Shown here: piece by piece, positions 58,460 through 64,000 of the stretch
Layout: every line of letters begins with the position of its first letter
Position numbering within the stretch: the first letter of the stretch is position 1
From: Brevundimonas guildfordensis
GTDB taxonomy: Bacteria; Pseudomonadota; Alphaproteobacteria; Caulobacterales; Caulobacteraceae
Direction: 5' to 3'
DNA: 64,000 nt
Assembly: GCF_014836405.1 (NCBI RefSeq)
Contig: NZ_JACSQU010000001.1
Span: forward strand, 1,550,001 to 1,614,000
Position numbers and translations under genes: made by a program
Notes under the pieces: generated by a model
The model's database searches: none
The model's input: only the letters and a program-made list of their open reading frames with translations
What the model was told of the DNA's origin: nothing

Positions 58460-59287
58460 ATGATCCGTCTTTACGTTCAGGGCGACCTCGCCCCCGGCGC
58501 CGCCGTGGCGCCCACGCTCGACCAGTCGCGCTATCTGACGCAGGTGATGCGGTTGAAGGCGGGCGACGAGCTGCTGGTCTTTAACGGCCGCGACGGCGAG
58601 TGGCGCGTCAGCGTCGCCGAGGTGCTGAAGAAGGGCGTCATCCTGCGCGCCGAGGAGCAGATGCGGCCCCAGACCTATGGTCCCGATCTGGAGCTGATCG
58701 TCGCCGTGGTGAAGAAGGCCCGCGTCGAGACCATTGTCGAGAAGGCCGCCGAACTGGGCGCCAAGCGGGTGCGGCTGGCGCTGACCCATCGCACCAACGC
58801 CGACCGGCTGCGGCTGGACCGGCTGGACGCCATCGCCGAGGAGGCCGCCGAGCAGACGGGTCGTCTGGACGTGCCGGTGGTGGATGATCCGGTCAAGCTG
58901 GACGCCCTGCTGGACGGCTGGGAGGACGGACGGCGGCTGATGTTCTGCGACGAGACGGGCGGCGCGCCCGCGATCACCGCCTTGACGCCGTTTTCTCCCT
59001 CCCCCTTGTGGGGAGGGGCCACGGGGGGCGTGCTGGATCGCCAGGCCCTCCCCACCCGGTCGCGCCTTGAAGGGCTCGACCACCCTCCCCGGGACGGGGA
59101 GGGAGAAGGTCGGTGGGCCATATTGATCGGGCCGGAGGGCGGGTTCTCGCCGGAAGAAGGCGAGCGGCTGCGCTCCCTGCCCTTCACCACCGCCGTCTCC
59201 CTGGGGCCGCGCATCCTGCGGGCCGACACCGCCGCCATCGCCGCCATGACGCTGTGGCAGGCGGCGGTCGGCGACTGGGATCGTTAG
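58460..59287 (+). CDS. rsmE: 16S rRNA m3U1498 methyltransferase RsmE, with in-frame palindromic insertion
   Basis: This SPOUT enzyme methylates N3 of U1498 in 16S rRNA. The 275-residue protein has the PUA-like N-terminus (IRLYVQGDLAPGAAV, HYLTQVMRLK-like YLTQVMRLKAGDEL) and the catalytic SPOUT part (AVVKKARVETIVEKAAELGA, then WAILIGPEGGFSPEEGERL and SLGPRILRADTAAIAAM). Between CDETGGAPAITAL and RWAILIGPEGG there are about 40 extra residues encoded by a two-hairpin repeat (58993-59107). The protein is therefore ~30-40 residues longer than usual. The insert falls in a loop before the cofactor knot, so function may survive. Confidence 0.93.
   Translation: MIRLYVQGDLAPGAAVAPTLDQSRYLTQVMRLKAGDELLVFNGRDGEWRVSVAEVLKKGVILRAEEQMRPQTYGPDLELIVAVVKKARVETIVEKAAELGAKRVRLALTHRTNADRLRLDRLDAIAEEAAEQTGRLDVPVVDDPVKLDALLDGWEDGRRLMFCDETGGAPAITALTPFSPSPLWGGATGGVLDRQALPTRSRLEGLDHPPRDGEGEGRWAILIGPEGGFSPEEGERLRSLPFTTAVSLGPRILRADTAAIAAMTLWQAAVGDWDR
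58993..59107. repeat. REPIN-like two-hairpin element inserted within rsmE
   Basis: The 115-bp element has perfect 12-bp terminal inverted repeats, TTCTCCCTCCCC (58993-59004) and GGGGAGGGAGAA (59096-59107). Each end forms its own hairpin with identical 8-base arms CCCTCCCC/GGGGAGGG (58997-59017 and 59083-59103). The architecture matches the element at 7375-7496. It reads through in the rsmE frame as a Pro/Gly/Arg-rich stretch. Confidence 0.8.
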
Positions 59288-59355
59288 AAGTTTCCGCCGC
59301 CCCCTTGAGCCCGGCCGCTGGCTGGCCCATCTAGCCGCGACAGCAGAGGTTACAG

Positions 59356-60710
59356 ATGTCCGACACGGCGCCCCTTTCCAGAGACCAGCTGATCCACGCC
59401 ATGTCGAAGGGCGAGAAGCCCAAGGACCAATGGCGCATCGGCGCGGAGCACGAGAAGTTCGGCTTCGACAAGTCGACGCTGCGTCGCCCGGCCTATGAAG
59501 GCCCCGGCGGCATCAAGGCCATGCTGGACGGGCTGACCCGCTTCGGCTGGACGCCGGTGCTGGAGGGCGATCACGTCATCGCCCTGGAGCGCAAGAACGC
59601 CGAGGGCTTCAGCGCCTCGATCAGCCTGGAGCCGGGCGGTCAGTTCGAACTGTCGGGCGCCCCGCTGAAGGACATTCACGACATCTGCAACGAGACCGGC
59701 CAGCACCTGATGGAGGTCAAGCAGGTCGCGGACCAGCTGAACCTGGGCTTCCTGGGGCTGGGCTTCGACCCCCTGTGGCGGCGCGAGGACATCCCCGTCA
59801 TGCCCAAGGGCCGCTATGACGTCATGCGCGCCTATATGCCCAAGAAGGGCAAGCTGGGCCTGGATATGATGCTGCGCACCTGCACCATTCAGGCCAACCT
59901 CGACTTCGACAGCGAAGCCGACATGGTCATGAAGTTCCGCACCTCGCTGGCGCTGCAGCCCATCGCCACCGCCCTGTTCGCCAACAGCCCCTTCACCGAG
60001 GGCAAGCCGAACGGCTTCGTCTCGGCGCGCGCCAACGTCTGGACCGACACGGACCCGGACCGCACCGGGATGCTGGGCTTCGTGTTCGAGGACGGCTTCG
60101 GCTATGAGCGCTATGCCGACTATGCGCTGGACGCGCCGATGTATTTCGCCAAGCGCGGCCAGACCTATGTCGACCTGTCGGGCCAGTCGTTCCGCGCCTT
60201 CATCGACGGCAAGCTGGACGCCTTGCCCGGCGATCGGGCCACGGTTCAGGACTGGGCCGACCACCTGACCACCCTGTTCCCGGAAGTGCGGCTGAAACAG
60301 TATCTGGAGATGCGCGGCGCCGACGGCGGGCCGTGGAGCCGCATCTGCGCCCTGCCCGCCCTGTGGGCCGGGATCCTGTACGACGCGCCGTCGCTGGCGG
60401 CGGCCTGGGACCTGTGCAAGGACTGGGACATCGCCGACCATGAGCGCCTGCGCCGCGACGTGACGCGGCTGGGCCTGAAGGCGGAAGTGGGCGGCCGCAG
60501 CGTGCGCGACATCGCCGTCGACATGGTCAACATCGCCAAACAGGGCCTGAAGAACCGCGCCCGCTTCTCAGGCGGCATGGTGGACGAGCGCGGCTACATC
60601 ACCGAGCTGGAAGACATCGCCGACAGCGGCGTGACCTCGGCCGATCGCCTGCTGGAGCTCTACAACGGCGAATGGGCGGGCGACATCAGCCGGGTCTATC
60701 GCGACTTCGC

Positions 60711-60717
<7 letters not shown>
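59356..60717 (+). CDS. gshA: Glutamate--cysteine ligase (GCS2/plant-like class)
   Basis: It makes gamma-glutamylcysteine, the first step of glutathione synthesis, using ATP. The 453-residue protein is of the class shared by Alphaproteobacteria and plants: QWRIGAEHEKFGF near the start, SLEPGGQFELSGAPL, GLGFDPLWRREDIPVMPKGR, MLRTCTIQANLDF and FVSARANVWTDTDPDRTG. Its glutathione is the cofactor used by the adhC-fghA pathway in the same window. It starts 68 bp after rsmE and may be cotranscribed. Its stop overlaps the convergent deacetylase-like gene by 7 bp. Confidence 0.96.
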
Positions 60718-61724
<1,007 letters not shown>

Positions 61725-61770
61725 CGGCCCTCCCGCCTTGTCGTCCGGGGCGGACCCCACCAGAATCCGC

Positions 61771-62562
61771 CTAGAAAAGCCAGCCCGTGATGAGCGCCCG
61801 CAGAGGATTGGCCGGATCGGACAGCAGGCGCGCCGTCATCGCCAGGGAGATGACCACCAGCAGAGGCCGGATCAGGCGCGGCCCGAAGCGCATGGCGGCG
61901 TGCGAGCCCAGGCGCCCGCCGATGAACTGGCCCACCGCCATGATCCCGGCCAGCACCCAGACGATGTGGCCGCCGACCGCCAGAACGACGATGCCGACGA
62001 CATTGCTCATCAGGTTCAGCGCCTTGGTGTGCGCCGTCGCCCGCGTCAGCCCCATGCCCAGCAGCATGACGAGGCTCAGCGCAAAGAAGGATCCCGTCCC
62101 CGGCCCGAAGAAGCCGTCGTAAAAGCCGATCCCGCCCGCCACGAAGGCGTAGGCCAGGGGCGTCAGCCGGGCGTGGGCGTCCTCGTCCGCCGCCTTGGGG
62201 CCGAGCAGGAAATAGAGCGCGATGCCGATCAGCAGCACCGGCAGAAGGATCATCAGCCAGCGCGTGTCCACCAGGGTCACGGCGAAGGCGCCCAGTCCCG
62301 ACCCGACCGCGACCAGCGCCAGCGGCCAGCGGATCAGGCGGAAATCCACCCGGCCCTTGCGCCAGAAGTTCCACAGGGCGCTGGCCGTGCCGACGCTGCC
62401 CTGCACCTTGTTGGTGGCGATGGCGGCGACCGGGTTCAACCCCACCGACAGCAGGGCCGGCAGGGAGATCAGCCCGCCGCCCCCGGCGATGGCGTCGATG
62501 AAGCCGGCGATCACCGACGCGACGCCCAACAGGGCGATGATTTCAGGCGTCAGGTCGAACAC
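61771..62562 (-). CDS. TSUP family transporter (TauE/SafE-like)
   Basis: The 263-residue inner-membrane protein has about eight transmembrane helices in two repeated halves. The first repeat carries GFIDAIAGGGGLISLPALLS and ATNKVQGSVGTASALWNF. The second has GGIGFYDGFFGPGTGSFFAL and TAHTKALNLMSNVVGIV. These are signatures of the TSUP (sulfite/sulfonate exporter) family. The substrate is an organosulfur or small anion, not determined. It lies 46 bp upstream of the deacetylase-like gene on the same strand and is probably cotranscribed with it. Confidence 0.93.
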   Translation of the reverse strand: MFDLTPEIIALLGVASVIAGFIDAIAGGGGLISLPALLSVGLNPVAAIATNKVQGSVGTASALWNFWRKGRVDFRLIRWPLALVAVGSGLGAFAVTLVDTRWLMILLPVLLIGIALYFLLGPKAADEDAHARLTPLAYAFVAGGIGFYDGFFGPGTGSFFALSLVMLLGMGLTRATAHTKALNLMSNVVGIVVLAVGGHIVWVLAGIMAVGQFIGGRLGSHAAMRFGPRLIRPLLVVISLAMTARLLSDPANPLRALITGWLF

Positions 62563-62645
62563 GCGCGCAGCACTCCGGTCAGGCTGGCGCTATAGCCCCG
62601 CGCGCGGCGAACCGCCACGCTCGGCCGCGAAATGGGCGAGGCAGC

Positions 62646-63008
62646 TCAGGACCGGAGCGCAGCCCGGGCCTGACAGGCGCTGGCGACGCCTTCGCGGATG
62701 TCGCGATAGCCGGCGCGCTGGGCCAGTTCGGTCGCCTGGCCGCATTCATTGGCGGCGATCAGCTTGTCCAGTTCGTCGGCCAGCAGCCGGCGCTGATTGA
62801 TCACGGCGGCCTCATAGTTCCGTTGGACGCGCTCGCGGCGCATGTCGTCGATCATGCGGCGATTATCCATGTCCTGAAAGCGCAACATGGTGGTGTCCGC
62901 CCGGTCGGCGCTGGGGCGGATGACCTGATGGTTGGATGGCGGCGCGGGCTGGGCCCCCGTCTGACCGCCAAACGCCGTAACGCCGTAGAACAGAACCGCC
63001 AACAACAT
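62646..63008 (-). CDS. Small secreted hypothetical protein (120 aa)
   Basis: The protein has a signal peptide (LLAVLFYGVTAFGGQTGAQP). The mature domain is helical and charged (RFQDMDNRRMIDDMRRERVQ, then RRLLADELDKLIAANECGQA), with two cysteines near the C-terminus that could pair. The family is not recognised. Start 63008 is set by GGAGG just upstream; longer upstream codons are non-homologous. It is divergent from the ClpP-like gene. Confidence 0.78.
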   Translation of the reverse strand: MLLAVLFYGVTAFGGQTGAQPAPPSNHQVIRPSADRADTTMLRFQDMDNRRMIDDMRRERVQRNYEAAVINQRRLLADELDKLIAANECGQATELAQRAGYRDIREGVASACQARAALRS

Positions 63009-63131
63009 GACCGACCTCCGTTTGTCGATCATCACTATGCACGAGTTGTCGGGGAGGCCAACCTCTTGACCACGGCGGTCGCGGCGCCGGGCCCTCATCT
63101 TTGGCTTGGACACGGACGCCTCGGCGGGCGC

Positions 63132-63947
63132 ATGGTGGCGGCCTCGCAAGAAGGCTCCGGAGGGCCTGTGTCGTTCATCGCCGCCGTGACCTCCGCCATG
63201 ATCGCCGTGATCGCCCCCCAGGCGGCGGCCTCGCCCGCATCGCCCGCCACGACGGAGATGTCAGCCGCGCCTGCGCGGCCCCAGTGGCTGTTGTCGCGCG
63301 AAGGATCGACCATCGTGTTTCGCGGGGCCTTGAACCCGGCCTCTGGCGCCGCACTGGCCCAGGCGCTGTCGGACGAGAGCGTCGAGGGTCTGGTGATCGA
63401 CAGCGGCGGCGGCGATGAGAATGCGGCGCTGGATGCGGCCGAGGTCATCCTGGCGCGGCGCCTGCCGGTGACGGTGCGGGGCCAGTGCACGTCCGCCTGC
63501 GCCAACGCCATCTTCGCCGCCGGAGCGACGCGGACGATAGAGCGGGCGGGCTTCGTCAGCTTCCACCACTCCTCGCCGGTGATCGAGGCCAACTATCAAA
63601 AGCTGAACGAGGCCGTGCCTGACGAAATCGCTTTAGGCGCCCGGCGGCTGCGGGCCCTTTACGCCGCGCGGGGCGCCGACCCCGGCATTCTGGAGTGCGC
63701 CGCCGCCCAGATCGGGCTGTCGGACATTCAGACACAGGTGACCATCCCCGGCGAGACGACGCCGCGCGCGGCCTGGCTGTCGCGCCATTCGCTGTGGTTG
63801 CCGCATGAGGCGACGCTGCGTCGGTACGGCCTGGGCTTCACCCGCTGGGGGCGACCGCCCAGCCGCCGCGACGTGCTGGCCCGCCTGCGCCCGCCCAACC
63901 CGCGCGCAGTGGTCTTCGGCGGAGCGCAGGACTGCGTGTCGGGCTGA
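63132..63947 (+). CDS. Secreted ClpP/crotonase-like protein (COG3904-type)
   Basis: The protein has an N-terminal hydrophobic signal (SFIAAVTSAMIAVIAPQAAA). A crotonase/ClpP-like core follows: STIVFRGALNPASGAALAQA, then LVIDSGGGDENAALDAAEVI, VTVRGQCTSACANAIFAAGA and AGFVSFHHSSPV. The GxCxSAC segment places a Ser in the position used by ClpP-like serine peptidases; the rest is of unknown function. The start is ATG 63132 or GTG 63168, which has GGAGG 4 bases upstream. It is divergent from the 120-aa secreted gene. Confidence 0.8.
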   Translation: MVAASQEGSGGPVSFIAAVTSAMIAVIAPQAAASPASPATTEMSAAPARPQWLLSREGSTIVFRGALNPASGAALAQALSDESVEGLVIDSGGGDENAALDAAEVILARRLPVTVRGQCTSACANAIFAAGATRTIERAGFVSFHHSSPVIEANYQKLNEAVPDEIALGARRLRALYAARGADPGILECAAAQIGLSDIQTQVTIPGETTPRAAWLSRHSLWLPHEATLRRYGLGFTRWGRPPSRRDVLARLRPPNPRAVVFGGAQDCVSG

Positions 63948-63963
63948 GCCGGCGCGCTGCGCC

Positions 63964-64000
63964 TTAGTGGTGCGCCGAGGCGCTATGCTTCGCCAGCCAG
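63964..64000 (-). CDS. Possible C-terminus of a gene running past the right edge
   Basis: A minus-strand frame entering from the edge ends at TAA (63966-63964) with WLAKHSASAHH. GC-rich third positions fit the genome, but only about 11 codons are visible, so this is weak. Confidence 0.3.
   Translation of the reverse strand, partial: WLAKHSASAHH

Overview
The window is about 64 kb of high-GC chromosomal DNA from an alphaproteobacterium, most likely Caulobacteraceae and probably Brevundimonas. The reasons are the GTTC-N7-GTTC type SOS boxes at recA, the stand-alone Caulobacter-like motA, the many short lipoproteins, the Tat-exported DUF885 proteins and the TonB-dependent receptor. Placement to genus is inference; no rRNA or tRNA gene was found. 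About 58 protein genes are supported, most of them housekeeping or metabolic. Many neighbours overlap by 4 bp or converge with no gap.

Region by region. 1-7.5 kb: an edge-truncated acetyltransferase-nitrilase fusion, a frameshifted CYTH-CHAD gene, recA behind two opposed SOS boxes, a RraA-like protein and alaS. 7.5-11.5 kb: DUF2939, icd, DUF1176 and DUF4189 genes. 11.5-15.2 kb: two tandem DUF885 peptidase-like paralogues. 15.3-18.6 kb: a glutathione-dependent formaldehyde detoxification operon (adhC, a VOC protein, a lipoprotein, fghA, a small gene), divergent from a LysR regulator. That regulator overlaps a sirtuin gene. 20-23.7 kb: ynfA, trmJ, a FrnE-like oxidoreductase, a cupin and a repeat-bearing hypothetical gene. 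23.8-25.2 kb: a distinctly AT-rich island with one P-loop NTPase gene broken by a frameshift. 25.3-29.4 kb: a 44-aa gene, thiC with its TPP riboswitch, an IPTL-CTERM-like protein and an Asp/Glu racemase.

29.4-37.9 kb: a lipobox-bearing RNase T2, small lipoproteins, a Pro/Ala-rich membrane protein, a YadGH-like ABC exporter, a sorbosone-dehydrogenase-like lipoprotein and a fatty acyl-CoA synthetase. 38-42.1 kb: motA, two low-complexity lipoproteins, mnmC and a DUF6491 lipoprotein. 42.3-49.4 kb: an RND efflux adaptor-pump pair, then a TonB-dependent receptor. 49.6-53.1 kb: nhaA, selO and a DoxX-like protein. 53.3-56.8 kb: a MerR regulator with two acyl-CoA dehydrogenases. 56.9-62.6 kb: a UbiB-family kinase, rsmE, gshA, a class II deacetylase-like amidohydrolase and a TSUP transporter. 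The right edge has a secreted 120-aa protein, a ClpP/crotonase-like periplasmic protein and the likely tail of one more gene.

Functional links: gshA makes the glutathione that the adhC/fghA pathway needs. The acyl-CoA synthetase and the MerR-controlled dehydrogenases form a fatty or branched-chain acid catabolic theme. TGAC-N5-GTCA sites upstream of both the acyl-CoA synthetase and the TonB receptor suggest a shared regulator. The most unusual signals are the AT-rich ATPase island and small palindromic elements inserted in frame inside rsmE and selO. A matching two-hairpin copy of the rsmE element lies downstream of alaS.
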